Source of the DNA: Ramazzottius varieornatus
Taxonomy: Eukaryota > Tardigrada > Eutardigrada > Parachela > Ramazzottiidae
Assembly: GCA_001949185.1 (NCBI GenBank)
Contig: BDGG01000019.1
Location: 129,891-163,689 of the forward strand
Length of the DNA stretch: 33,799 bases
Direction of reading: 5' to 3'
Part shown: one piece after another, positions 22,133 to 32,153 of the stretch
Position numbering within the stretch: position 1 is the stretch's first letter
Layout: each line of letters opens with the position of its first letter
Notes under the pieces: model-generated
The model's database searches: none
Seen by the model: only the letters and a program-made list of their open reading frames with translations
What the model was told of the DNA's origin: nothing
Position numbers and translations under genes: made by a program

Positions 22133-22363
22133 AGTTATGTAGAAATTGCTGTCTACAGTTTTACACGTCTATTTACTTCTGTCTTTGTGAATGTCAAGTT
22201 TGTGTTGAAGGTGTGCCGTGGTTTGAGACAATTTTATTATCCAGCATCCGCTAGGTACTTTGTTCGCTCCAGTAGTCAGAAATCCTTTCATACTGAACAA
22301 GTACTCGCAATTTCAAAGAAATCACGACAATTTCTCATGCCGGAAGTGAGATCGTCTGGTACG

Positions 22364-23008
22364 TCATACTTTCTCCGAGATCCAAATGGCTGCTTTGCAT
22401 CCAGTCTGAATAACTTTCGTTAAGGCTCTGTACGCTGGCGCCTGTTCTGCGTCGTGTTTCAGACCGGTATCCAAATGTTCTAGCTCTTCATCTCGGAACT
22501 GTTTCAGTGTTTGAAGCAACTCCGTAAACTCGCCAGGGTGTTTTTCCATCAGCTCGCGTATCTGGTTGTTGTAGTGCTGTCCGATCGTTGTCTCGACCGC
22601 TACCGTACACGCCATGGCGGCTTGTGATCCCAGCAGCGCCGTGCCAGCTCCTAGTACGAATCCCGCGACGTTCCACAAGGGTAGGAGCGCGGTAGGACGA
22701 GCGCGGTACTGGTTGATCAGCTTCTCGAACGTCTCACGATGATGCACTTCTTGGTCACGCATTTCTTGTATCACATGGCCCACCTTCGTCCGTCCGAGTA
22801 CGGCGAGTTGCCCGGCGTATATCATGTCAGCTCCCACCTCTCCTGCATGGTCCACGCGCAGTATCCGGTCAAGAAGTTCGCTGTTTCGAGCGTCCACTTT
22901 GACTTTAGTTGATGTGGTCGCGCTCGACTGTACGTGACGCGAAGAAGTGCTGAGACATCCGCGGACATTTGACACCGCTTGCCTTAGCACCACAGCATTC
23001 TTCAGCAT
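22364..23008 (-). CDS. COQ7: 5-demethoxyubiquinone hydroxylase
   Basis: Di-iron monooxygenase of the mitochondrial inner membrane, catalysing the penultimate step of coenzyme Q synthesis. Single coding exon, 214 aa (human 217). All six iron ligands are visible: E57 (HAGE), E87 and H90 (EVHH), E139 (VAVET), E175 and H178 (EELEH), each offset by 3 from the human positions. Residues 1-40 are Ser/Thr/Arg-rich as expected for a mitochondrial presequence. The frame is open further upstream, but a splice acceptor (cgttgcag) ending at 23055 suggests a 5'-leader intron, and ATG 23008 is the first good start after it. Head to head with NOP10. Confidence 0.95.
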   Translation of the reverse strand: MLKNAVVLRQAVSNVRGCLSTSSRHVQSSATTSTKVKVDARNSELLDRILRVDHAGEVGADMIYAGQLAVLGRTKVGHVIQEMRDQEVHHRETFEKLINQYRARPTALLPLWNVAGFVLGAGTALLGSQAAMACTVAVETTIGQHYNNQIRELMEKHPGEFTELLQTLKQFRDEELEHLDTGLKHDAEQAPAYRALTKVIQTGCKAAIWISEKV

Positions 23009-23496
23009 CCTTAATATCTGTCTAGCCGCCAGCGAAAAGGCGCGTACTAGTAACCTGCAACGAGAAATAAAATTCTTCCAGAAAAGAGAAATAAAAATAC
23101 AGTCAAATAACGATAGAAATCCAGAAGTCCAGACTCCATTTTTCCGAATGGGAAAGTGCATGAATGACATGACATACTTTGACATGGCCTGATATGACAT
23201 GCCAGATGAATTTCGCAATCGTCGTAACTACGAATTGATTGTAAAACGATTGTTGATTGGCTTATTTCAGTTGTTTGTTTAGATGCTTCGATCTTTCGAA
23301 GTTTTGGTTTCCGCTGCCACTTTCCAGCAACGTTCCAGCAAAAGTATTCTTTCTCCATATTCCAGAAGTATCAGTCGGCCGTCCTGTCGCTCAGCTCGGG
23401 TCTAAGGGCTTGAGCGTATCGGTGTGAAAGGAGAGCAACACGGGGAAGGCAGACGGACCTATCGTAACCAGCCGAAAAGAACAGCTTCGTGCCAAA

Positions 23497-23947
23497 ATGC
23501 TCCTGCGGTTTTATCTGGACGACAAGGGAAATCGGATCTACACGTTGAAGGTTACTAGCCATCGCTAAACGGCTAGGTGTCCCTTGTGGCTACCGCTGAA
23601 GCTTGGAGTTTCATATTTTTGCAGGATCTGGACCCGTTAGGACACCCCACTCTGACAGCGCATCCAGGTAATAAACGTAGATGGGACGTCGGCAGATGCG
23701 GACCGTTTCCCAGGTGGCGAACACGTTGAGTTTACCATCAATGGAAACCGTGCGGTGCTTGAGATGACCGATTCTGTCATTTACCCATGTTCCACATTAT
23801 CATACTCTGTCCAGCTTGGCCTAATGGCGTATTCTCGTACTTGCAGCCAAGTTTTCTCCGGAGGACAAGTTTTCCAAGCAGCGTATCATCGTTAAGAAGC
23901 GATTCGGCCTCCTCATGACGCAGCTACCGGAGACTCCAGAGGACTAG
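23497..23947 (+). CDS. NOP10: H/ACA ribonucleoprotein subunit NOP10
   Basis: Core protein of H/ACA snoRNPs (rR NA pseudouridylation) and of telomerase in animals. Three exons: 23497-23550, 23625-23667 and 23847-23947; 65 aa (human 64). It reads [18 protein letters not shown], then [14 protein letters not shown], then [20 protein letters not shown], all aligning with NOP10 without gaps. As in animal NOP10, the archaeal zinc-binding cysteines are absent. Intron 2 carries a MITE. Head to head with COQ7 (about 490 bp between start codons) and convergent with MTAP. Confidence 0.95.
23683..23793. mobile_element. MITE copy 8 (single hairpin, decayed), in NOP10 intron 2
   Basis: Starts GGGACGTCGGCAGATGCGGA, has CCCAGGTGGCGAACACGTTG paired with CCGTGCGGTGCTTGAG, and ends GTCATTTACCCATGTTCC. 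Length 111 bp. Confidence 0.72.
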
Positions 23948-24190
23948 TCGACTCCTTGCCATGTCACATACCATGCTGTTATTGGTATCCTTTTTTTCTT
24001 CTGCGTTGAAAAGGAATGATAAGGTTGCGTTCAGACCAACTAAAGTCGCGAGCAAACGGGTTTTGAGTTAGATAAACTTCCGCCTGATCAGAGTGGTCAC
24101 TGACGACTTTCAATCTCAAAAGCATCAGATGGGAAACAACCTTTCATAGTGAAAACAGACTTCTTATCGAGCATTATTCTGTTTGCTTCA

Positions 24191-25840
24191 TCAAGGAAGA
24201 TCCGGTTCACCTTTCTTCGCAATCGGTCCGGTCACATCTGTTCGGACAGTTCCTCTTGGCTTCACCGTGGGTAACTTAGCGTCAGCCGGAATCGAGATAC
24301 CTGGGGTTGGATGGGGGTTCACAAACGGGTGCTGTCCTTCGAACTCTTTCGGTAGCATAATCGCGTCCCGCAGCATTGCCTACAGAAACGTCGGTTTATA
24401 AATCAAATCTTGCTCGTTCCTGGCGAATACAACGAAAGACAGTCTACCTGTCTGCGAAAAATCATCGGTTGCCAATCATATAATCGCATTCTATCAATGG
24501 TGTGGTACAGAATATCCACGACTAATTTGGCAAATTCTTTGAAGCGCTGAACGACAAGGTCCGCCGTGACATGCTCCGAGTCTTTCCAGCAGTCGGTGTC
24601 GGTTACTAGCCCGATGGAAGCGTATGCCATCCCGAGTTCGTTGGCCAAAACCACCTAAGGAGAAAGATTCGTAGAAAAAAATCGAGAATTTTCCGCAAAC
24701 TGGAATTCAGGTGCGTTTTTTGAGAATGAAGGGATGGCCAAAGTTACTTCGGGAACGGACGTCATTCCGACGACTTGGCAGTTCCAGGCGCGCAAAAGCT
24801 GGCTTTCAGCTTTCGAAGAGTACCGAGGCCCTTCGATCACCGCGACAGTCCCCGTCGAATGATATCTCGGAACGTTCAGGTCTTTCGCAACTTCAAGGAG
24901 GATCTGACGAACTTCTTGGTCGAAAGGGTATGCCATGGGAATGTGACAGACACCCGGAAGACTATTGGGAGCTCCATCGTGGAAGGTTTGGTCCCGTCGA
25001 GTGGTCCTTCATAGGGGAAAAACCCATGAATGGCACGCAGAGTACGGGAGCAAAATGTAAGAGACCCTGGAAACAAACCGGTCGACGAATTGGTCGATAA
25101 ATACAATATCTCCAGGAAGAATTTCTTCCCGCAGCGATCCAACGGCGTTGGTCACCAGCACATGCGTGCATCCTTCCGCTCTGAGGGCCCAAAGGTTGGC
25201 GCGATAATTGATTAGGCCGGGATGTATGGTGTGATTGCGCCCGTGGCTGAGGAAAGCAAGATGTTATTAGCGTGTTGCACAGCCAGAGCCCAAGAGAGGT
25301 AAACGACTAGCTTGCACTGGAGCGTCAAAAGCATAGTCGACAAACTCGCGCACGACGTCACTGCGAAACAGCACCGGAAGAAAGCTTCCGGAGGCGTCAT
25401 GCGCTGACATCACGAAAACGAGAATGGTGGGCAATCTCACCGGGCAAGAAGAACAACATCCACTCCATGAATTTGCCCCGTAATTAATCGATCTGAAGGC
25501 TAAATTGAAGAAGAAACAGGTATATCACTTGCATACAAGAAAGCATGAAGCGGAATATTCAAAAGAGGATCGATTAGAGGGGAAGATTTGCCGAATGGAC
25601 TGACCGGTCCCCATGGCGTGGTTACTTCCCTCGCCACCGGTGATTTGAGGATGTTGGGTTCGTCCAGTCCAGTCCCTCCGATAACGCCAATCTAAAGTGA
25701 ATTCATGAATGAGTAAGCACTACAAACGGAGCAGATAAGATATTTAAGTCAGCGAGTTGACAAGGGACGATTTCATGTGCCACGTGTTAGTCACCTAGAC
25801 ATGCAGAAATTGCACCCACCTTGATTTTATTGCCAAACAT
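24191..25840 (-). CDS. MTAP: S-methyl-5'-thioadenosine phosphorylase with C-terminal extension
   Basis: Cleaves methylthioadenosine with phosphate in polyamine and methionine salvage. Seven exons: 25840-25820, 25691-25605, 25499-25441, 25246-25079, 25006-24748, 24654-24448 and 24379-24191; 329 aa against 283 in human. It has the phosphate-binding [10 protein letters not shown], then [53 protein letters not shown] and the purine-site VTDTDCWKD. The last exon adds about 60 Pro-rich residues ([20 protein letters not shown]...) not found in the human protein. The exon 5 acceptor (cctatgaag) is weak but restores the family sequence exactly. Exon 1 is only 21 nt. Confidence 0.93.
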
Positions 25841-26973
25841 GATCGGATTCCGAAGATAATCCAGCTGGAACGAAAGAGGACGTTTCTCCAAGCAGATATC
25901 CGCAAAGGCACAAAACGACACCGACCGGAAGAGAATGATTTCGAACTGTAGACTGATTTAGTACTTAGTGTTTTCAGTTTTGATGAAATCAACAATCAAG
26001 TGAGCCACATTTCAAGTCAGATGCCCTGTGGTCCGTGCCACAGGCCCACAGTGCCACTTCTTTCTTCGCTCCGGTTTCGAAAACTATCAGTTTTGCAGAG
26101 TAAAACCATTTTTCTGCTCCGGTTCACGGAGAGGATTTAGCAGAGCATCCCAGCAAATCAACACTCTGTTCTGAGGGACAAGATAACTCAAGTTTCCTTT
26201 ACCGCATCCCTCGGGTCCTCCACCTCGCGTGTTGAGGTCGCCGAGTTCGCTAGCCGGTCCTCGCTGGTCACATGAAGTTCTGTACCTTCCTCATTCTCGG
26301 CAAAGCAGGTTAGGTCCTCTTCAACCAAAAAATAGTTTTAAAATTACTGGTATTATGGTACCCGAACTTCACAACTATATTCACAATACCCATCGGAAGT
26401 ACCTTGCGTTGCCGAAATCAGTAATGAGCATAACAAACACCCAAGTACGATCATCCACGTGCGCATCCATCGATTCCGAAGCCTTCCCATACCATCAAAC
26501 TTGAAGTGGAAATCCTCTCAAAACTTCTCCGCCGCGTTATATTTGACAGCACATACCCCTGCATGTCACCATCCTCTCATGAAAAGTTCGCTTATGTGTA
26601 TCAGCTTTGTTGGTGCATTAACACGTGTACTGTACATAGCGCAGGAAGACCCTGCAATCTCCGTTTCGTGAAAACGTGCGGCGAGTCATTCCAGTTCGCC
26701 TTACTGCTGGGTACGGCAAAAGATAAGAAAGAGCGCGCCCTCAGAATTTTCCGTGCAAGAAGTTCATCGGGTCCCCAAAGATAGTTTCCGCGCCCATGTC
26801 TTCTGAAAGATCTTGCGCGTGTGGGTTGTGGGAATTTACTGCACAATCGCCAACGTCCACGTTGAGTTGCCGAGATACTTGTGAAAGGCACTCCCATGTT
26901 CTCCTAAACATTCCTATGATAGCGCGAGCTTTCCTACCTCGAGCTTTGCTCGTCCGTAACATCAGACAAAACT
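25841..26973. other. Intergenic region upstream of MTAP and the ciliary gene
   Basis: About 1.1 kb between two divergent genes. Several open frames of 60-100 codons exist on both strands (for example 26741-26962 minus and 26229-26504 plus). None has recognisable content or consistent splice partners. It probably holds promoter and leader sequence. Confidence 0.4.
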
Positions 26974-27573
26974 ATGCCCAGCAAGGAAGACGCCGAGAGA
27001 AAGAAAAACCCAGTCCATATCGCCAACTCCTGGTAAGTGTCCCGCGTTCTCTGCGAAAGTTTTTCCTGTTTAACTCACGACATGTTTGTGTACAGGCGTG
27101 ATCATTGCAGAAATGAAGTAGCCACAGAAGCCCAATGGAAAGCGGGCTACGGAAAGTTCCTGGTCGGCGAGAAGCCACGTCGCCGCGAAACCAAGGAGGA
27201 ACCACTCCGTCTGCCCGCTCGTGGTCGCTTATCTTTGACCTACGATCAAGATATCCAGATTGATTTGGCCAACCGGCATATCCAGCGGACATTCCGCGTT
27301 CCACAGCTCTTCTCGCATCACAACTACCCAAAGCAGCCGTCGTACAAGGTGGAGCTGCCTGATCGACCCCTGACTCACATCGTCCACGATACCCACACGA
27401 CAACTATTCCCAAGATGGAAACCTGGACGCCTCCGATCCCCAGAACGGAGAACCAAAAGTACGGATGGCTGGTGAATGGACCTGTCTCAGACACGTTTGA
27501 AGGGATCGCGAAAGCGGTGAGACGAAGAGGCGACCTGGCGAAACGCATCGGACTACCTTACGAAGCCTGGTGA
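26974..27573 (+). CDS. Ciliary microtubule inner protein, CIMIP1/C20orf85-like
   Basis: Two exons, 26974-27032 and 27096-27573, phase 2 join, 178 aa starting MPSKEDAERKKNPVHIANSW. A basic N-terminus is followed by WRDHCRNEVATEAQWKAGYG and a C-terminal block with LPDRP, PPIPRTENQKYGWL and a final RRRGDLAKRIGLPYEAW. The spacing of the LP-R, P-P-x-T-x-GW and C-terminal R-x-L-P elements resembles human C20orf85 (CIMIP1), a microtubule inner protein of motile cilia. This is a by-eye match, so the family is likely but not certain. No domain with enzymatic residues is seen. Another frame over exon 1 has ATG MIARAFLPRALLVRNIRQN, which looks like a mitochondrial presequence but runs into a stop after the splice. 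Confidence 0.6.
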
Positions 27574-27673
27574 AACCACGATAACAAAATGCATTTCAAA
27601 AATACTTCATTCTGGAGTTGTCAAACTCAAACAGCGAACTTGAGGGAAGAAAGTTTGCACAAAGGAGTGAGAA

Positions 27674-28660
27674 TCAGACAAGCCTACCGAGAAAGACACT
27701 ACGTGGATATTTTTTCGAAAGACCTTCGTACTGTACAAAAAATATATCTGCTATAAAATATAAAATTTTACCTGACAGAGATAAACTCTTTACTCGACAG
27801 ATACTTTCCACGAACGTTAGTATTGACCGATGGTACCCGATCACCTGTGGTCAAACATCAAAACAACGCCTTGAACATTGAGCGCATTCACAAATATTCC
27901 TAGTTGGATCTCTCCGACGTACCGTAAAGAACCAAGCGACTAGGCATACTGGGATGCATGTTCCTGGTCCATTACAAAGTATCTGTAACGGAAAGACGCA
28001 AATGGTGAATCCATAGCTCCATAGAAAGGAGCAAAACATGCGTACGTACCATGTTGGGCTTTTCCCTGTAGACAACCGGAAACGCGTATATTATCGCGTA
28101 AAATGTCGTCCAGGCGGTAGACAACCATGATTGTCGTACTTCCCGACTGCGTGGGATCTTCAGTAGTTTTATCTACATCCGAAAAAACCGTTAGGCAAGC
28201 GCGAGGTGGTATGTTTCGCAGAAGGATCCTTACTTCTGTTAGTGACTTCCGGTTGGTAGCTCGGACTTTCGCTTCACTGGTCGTGTCCGTTTCGGCCAGC
28301 ACGAAGACGACGGGATCGTACTTCTCAGGGTCCATCCTTTCCAGCAAGCATAGAGCTTCGGCTGTGTGTCCACCTGCAATGGAAAGTATGTAAGAATAAA
28401 AAACATGCAGAAGAATTTTGAGAGCGATCAACAGGTGGAAAAATCGGAACGATGGAGGAGTGTTCTGCCCAACAAATCAAGTATGCACAAAACATACCCG
28501 AGCCTAAAATCACCATCACTTTCTGTGGCCGTGTTCCGAAATCTCTGTGCACTGCCGGATGCCCTCTTTGGAAGACGAAGAAGTGGATGGTTCGGTGCAT
28601 CAGATAGAATATCACAAAGGACACGGATCCCACAAGCAGTAAGAGAAACATAATGAGCAT
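27674..28660 (-). CDS. ALG14: UDP-GlcNAc transferase subunit ALG14
   Basis: Membrane anchor that recruits ALG13 to the ER to add the second GlcNAc of the dolichol-linked N-glycan precursor. Five exons: 28660-28498, 28373-28234, 28172-28050, 27982-27923 and 27844-27674; 218 aa (human 216). Residues 1-22 form an N-terminal membrane anchor (MLIMFLLLLVGSVSFVIFYL). Then come VILGSGGHTAEAL, KIPRSREVRQSW, the donor-site loop LCNGPGTCIPVCL, and FVESICRVKSLSLSGKILY with the conserved end YPRSVFLGRLV. All splice phases agree. Tail to tail with the ciliary gene, with stops 100 bp apart, so the 3' untranslated regions probably overlap. Confidence 0.96.
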
Positions 28661-28848
28661 GAGGGCTGGAGGCGATCCCGATGATCTGGTGATTCAGACT
28701 GATTCTGCTGGATTCTGGATGGAAAATGGAAAGTTGGAGCAGCCCGTGACCAGCAAGGGGAGTCCCGGCAGGCCGGCAGACTGCCGTGGAGCCGTAGAGG
28801 GCAGGGGCTGCGGGCATGCTTCCCACGAAGTTCCCACAGGCCACAGTC
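28661..28848. other. ALG14 upstream region
   Basis: Leader/promoter side of ALG14, moderately GC-rich and bordering directly on the tandem repeats. No gene is seen. Confidence 0.4.
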
Positions 28849-29331
28849 TAGAGCACTGGGCCGCAGGTCCAAAAGTACGCTGCAACTGTGCTGCGCACAT
28901 TACCAGGGCGCTGTACGCTGCACTGTGCTGCACAACTTTCATGCCCAGTGGCTAAGCAGCTGTGTTGCAGATGCACGTTGACCTGGTGCAACTGTACGGA
29001 ACGGCGATGTATTGACGTGGTTTGTAATTTAGACAGCGAAATCAGTAGCCCGCCTGAAGAACGTTGCCCTAACGTACGGCAAAGCTGAGACGGCAGACGT
29101 TCGAATGCCCAAAAACTGTAATTTTTGTTAGGTTTCGGTAGGTGCATCTGCGCGGTAGTCTATGGCTTTCTGCTGTATGCTGTGCTGTGCCGCACAAATT
29201 TCGTCAGTTCACGCGCTGCAGCTGTACTGCAGCACAGCACAGCTACAGTACAGTACAGCGCATGCGGCCAGATTCCGTGCTCTACCACAGTCCCACTCAA
29301 GCGCGGGCGGATCCCGAAAACCGCTGTGTCC
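28849..29331. repeat. Tandem repeat copy 1 (483 bp), CTG/CAG-rich
   Basis: Starts TAGAGCACTGGGCCGCAGGT and ends before the second TAGAGCACTGGGCCGCAGGT at 29332. It contains many CTGTGCTGCA words and a foldback at 29215-29265 (GCTGCAGCTGTACTGCAGCA with its partner). An extra about 35-nt piece near 28893-28930 looks like an internal duplication. Cys/Gln-rich open frames here on both strands follow from the low complexity. Confidence 0.8.
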
Positions 29332-29727
29332 TAGAGCACTGGGCCGCAGGTTCAAAATTACGCAGCAACTGTGCTGCACAACTTTCATGCGCAGTAGCTG
29401 GGCAGCTGCGCTGCAGATGCACATGGACCTGTTGCAACTGCGCTGCACGCTGATGTACTGACTTATGTTATAGTATTGTCGGCAAAATGGGTAGTCCACC
29501 GGGAAAACGTGGTCATACGGTACGGCAAAACTCAGATGCCTGAAACTCGAATACCCAAAAGTACCAATTTTTGTTAGGTGTTGGTCCGTGGATCTGCGCG
29601 GCACTCTTCGGCTTCCTGCTGCATGCTGTGCTGCACAAATTTCGTCAATTTCCGTACTGCAGCTGTGCTGCACCACAACTGCAGTGCAGTACAGCGCATG
29701 CGGCCAGATTCCGTGCTCTACTGTGTC
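29332..29727. repeat. Tandem repeat copy 2 (shorter by about 47 bp)
   Basis: Matches copy 1 throughout: GAGCACTGGGCCGCAGGT, TGTGCTGCACAACTTTCATG, AATTTTTGTTAGGT, GCGCATGCGGCCAGATTCCG. The offset drops from 483 at the start to 436 at the end through internal deletions. Both copies keep the same orientation. Confidence 0.8.
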
Positions 29728-30290
29728 CGTATCATCGACAAGGTTGCCCCCAAGGGCCCAAGGACGAAAATTTCGAGGGTGAGCACACGGAACTGTACTT
29801 GACGGCAAGTTGACGGTAAAAATTCAAAGTTGGAATGGCAGCTATCGAAAAAGGAATTGTACGTACACGCACGACGATATATTACGCGCCAGTAAAAATT
29901 GCGGACCAGGCGTTTTCGCTACGGCGGCACGGGCAGGTGATTCTTGCTTCAGGTAAAAACCACATCGAAGGCTGCACTGCTGTACGTGCGTGCTGGATAT
30001 TGGGCCGAGGAGCTAAAGCTTGTCATATTAATGTTATAGCAGTCAGATCTTTACTATACCTTCAACAGTTCAAACTATTCCAAGGCTTCTCCGGCCGCCG
30101 GGAGAAATTCGACAGCAGCATGGAAGCGCTAAAGTAAAACAGCCGATCAGCTGATGACCACTGTCTATGACAATTTTCTACGGTTGAATATTTTTATGTT
30201 AATCTATTCCCTCGATAGTTGTGCGAATTACGTAATCAAGCCAGTAAATTACACCCGCACTGGTATCGCTGATTGTTTGATTGTCGCCCA
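29728..30290. other. Flank of repeat block with an inverted RGP1-like fragment
   Basis: No clear gene. The segment 29863-29892 (plus) matches the complement of 30473-30502 inside RGP1 at 28 of 30 positions, and both read TRTT-YYAP in frame. The open frame 29835-30137 that carries it is otherwise unrecognised. No downstream exon of RGP1 was found here. Confidence 0.5.
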
Positions 30291-31475
30291 TTATAGCTCT
30301 TGACTGGGAAGCAGTCTTTGATTGAAGGTACAGATACTTTCTGTTCCCCGCCGGATGATATTTACCATGACAGTCACGTGATTCGCAGAACTTTCGAGGG
30401 AATACAGTATGTCATTTGTGCGAAATCTGTTTCTGACTTCCATAAGAATTGTAAATTTGTCGTCTTTTCCGCCTGGCGCGTAATATCTCGTGGTGCGTGT
30501 ACTTGGATTCTTTTTCTTGGTCAGTTCGTCTAAGCTCGGCAGCGCCGCTTCCAAATTCACCGGTCTGTTGTTGAGAAAAACTTCGTCTTCTCCATCTCCA
30601 CTGTGTTCCCGAAAGGTGAGTTCCTCAGATAGTTTTCTTTCGGCTACTGAATCGCCATTACTGGTCCGTCGGGTACCATCAGGTCCATCACCGTTGGACA
30701 GAACCTTCTCAACTTCTGGTAGGATCATTATCCATAGTGGCATGTGGATGACCGTCGTCGCTTGTCCTAAGACCTGACAATGGAAAGCCAGCTTCCATGA
30801 GTATCGAACGGCGAGACCACGGAAGGATGGGCAAGTCGATTTGGGAATGACTTCGGAGTAAAACACTAAAAGCCAAAAGAGACTCGGTAAATTTCGATCG
30901 AGGCCGCGCTGGGCACGGATCTGAAGGGCAGCACTTCGCTCGACCATAGAAAAATTGTACTGAAGCGCAAGACTAAAGGTCAAGCTCGGCACAGACCTTA
31001 ATGGTAAATTCAACGACATCTTCGTGTCGGCCATGCATGACGTCATCATTGTCCATGAAATCTCACGTCCAACGCTAACGTCACACTTAACTTGACAAAG
31101 AAATGCCCGAAAATCGGACTGGAAGGAAAGACAGTGACTTACAGTACCACTGAATTCTTCTCCTGGGTGAAGTGTGAGATTGCCAACAAGGATCTTAGGA
31201 ATGGTTGAAATGACTGTGAAGGTATTCAACTCAGTTCCAGTAGAGGAATTCCGCCTGCCTGCAACTTCCGGTGGCTCGATCACTGGCTTGATGGGAAGCA
31301 ATACCTTTGTATTTTCCACCGAGCACTGACAATGGATATGGGCACTGACAAAGGCAATAGTTCTCTTCTCCACTGGTGTCGAACCTGAACTAGCAAGCAA
31401 AGCAACCCTACAATACAATCCTTCGCCTGAAACGTGGATAGCTCCTCTGGTCAAACTCGCAATCAAATCAACCAT
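30291..31475 (-). CDS. RGP1: RGP1 homologue (RAB6A GEF complex partner), C-terminus apparently short
   Basis: Arrestin-fold partner of RIC1; the complex activates RAB6 for retrograde Golgi traffic. ATG 31475 opens MVDLIASLTRGAIHVSGEGL, matching the family N-terminus. It continues with HIHCQC, STIPKILVGNL and, after an intron, CPSFRGLAVRYSWKLAFHC and MPLWIMILP. Exons 31475-31148 (donor gtactg) and 30865-30291 join to restore the family text (EEFS then VFYSEVIP); 300 aa. The 282-nt intron is a multiple of three with no stop, so retention would add 94 residues. The second arrestin-like part begins (YYAPGGKDDKFTILMEV) but the protein ends at SQEL, about 90-130 residues earlier than human RGP1. 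A missed 3' exon is possible; a donor-like gtaaat occurs at 30365. Confidence 0.82.
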   Translation of the reverse strand: MVDLIASLTRGAIHVSGEGLYCRVALLASSGSTPVEKRTIAFVSAHIHCQCSVENTKVLLPIKPVIEPPEVAGRRNSSTGTELNTFTVISTIPKILVGNLTLHPGEEFSGTVSHCLSFQSDFRAFLCQVKCDVSVGREISWTMMTSCMADTKMSLNLPLRSVPSLTFSLALQYNFSMVERSAALQIRAQRGLDRNLPSLFWLLVFYSEVIPKSTCPSFRGLAVRYSWKLAFHCQVLGQATTVIHMPLWIMILPEVEKVLSNGDGPDGTRRTSNGDSVAERKLSEELTFREHSGDGEDEVFLNNRPVNLEAALPSLDELTKKKNPSTRTTRYYAPGGKDDKFTILMEVRNRFRTNDILYSLESSANHVTVMVNIIRRGTESICTFNQRLLPSQEL

Positions 31476-31712
31476 GTCAACAAAGGTTTATTCGGAACAC
31501 AACAACGTAACTCGGTCGTCTTACGCAGCTCAAAAAGTACGTACTCTGATTTCAAAAAATCAAAACTAACGTGGGTAAAAACTAAAAATCGATAGAAGCT
31601 TTAGACCAGAGAAAAACAGAGAGAGTATGTTGAGAAAACAGTGAAACAACTTACACGACGTCAGTCAACTCGGCTGACCAGTCAAGAAAGGCCTAAAAAG
31701 TTGCTGATGTTA

Positions 31713-32090
31713 TTAAAACTGACGTTCTGTAGGTTCAACGTGACGTTCCGATAGTGTTAGCTCTTTTTTCGAGGTAGGTTGGAGAGTGGATGATGGGGCG
31801 GATGAAGATGGAGACGCCAGAACTGGGGCAAGCATGAGCTGGTAGCTAGGCGGAACCAGGTACCCGGCACACGGTAGTTCTATTGGGCAAATGTTCGCCC
31901 AGGTTCCTTGTCCACCATCACCGAACGTCTGAAGTGGGGCAGGGACGAGCTGGTAGCCAGGAGGCACTAGGTATGCAGCACACGGTAGTCTTATTGGGCA
32001 GACGTTTACCCACGTTCCTTGTTGACCATCACCCAACCTGTAAACAGATCCGACCACTAGCAGGAGAATAGCCGTGACCGAGTAAGTCAT
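31713..32090 (-). CDS. Small predicted secreted protein with two 33-residue Cys/Pro repeats
   Basis: 125 aa from ATG 32090. The start MTYSVTAILLLVVGSVYR is a good signal peptide. Two repeats (residues 20-52 and 57-89, period 37) share GDG-QGTW-N-CPI-LPCA-YLVPP-YQL--AP with two cysteines each (31, 37; 68, 74). A Ser/Pro/Thr-rich tail ends the protein. An in-frame ATG upstream (32153) would give a longer start, and an acceptor-like tract (tgtttacag) at the end of the signal peptide leaves a splice possible. I do not recognise the domain; the short CX5C spacing with YLVPP is distinctive. It lies between RGP1 and PICK1 on the same strand. Confidence 0.6.
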   Translation of the reverse strand: MTYSVTAILLLVVGSVYRLGDGQQGTWVNVCPIRLPCAAYLVPPGYQLVPAPLQTFGDGGQGTWANICPIELPCAGYLVPPSYQLMLAPVLASPSSSAPSSTLQPTSKKELTLSERHVEPTERQF

Positions 32091-32153
32091 GTTCAGGGTG
32101 TTGAGAGTTAGAGTTTCGGCCGTAAAACTTAAAGAGCTCGATAAGCCGAACAA

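Noticed and set aside
26899-27101. Frame starting MIARAFLPRALLVRNIRQN that resembles a mitochondrial presequence
   Set aside because: After the well-supported splice at 27032/27096 this frame meets a stop at once. The overlapping frame starting at 26974 gives the long protein.
28848-29808. Several Cys/Gln/Ala-rich open frames across the tandem repeats on both strands
   Set aside because: They arise from CTGTGCTGCA-type low-complexity sequence, shift frames between copies and overlap each other on both strands.
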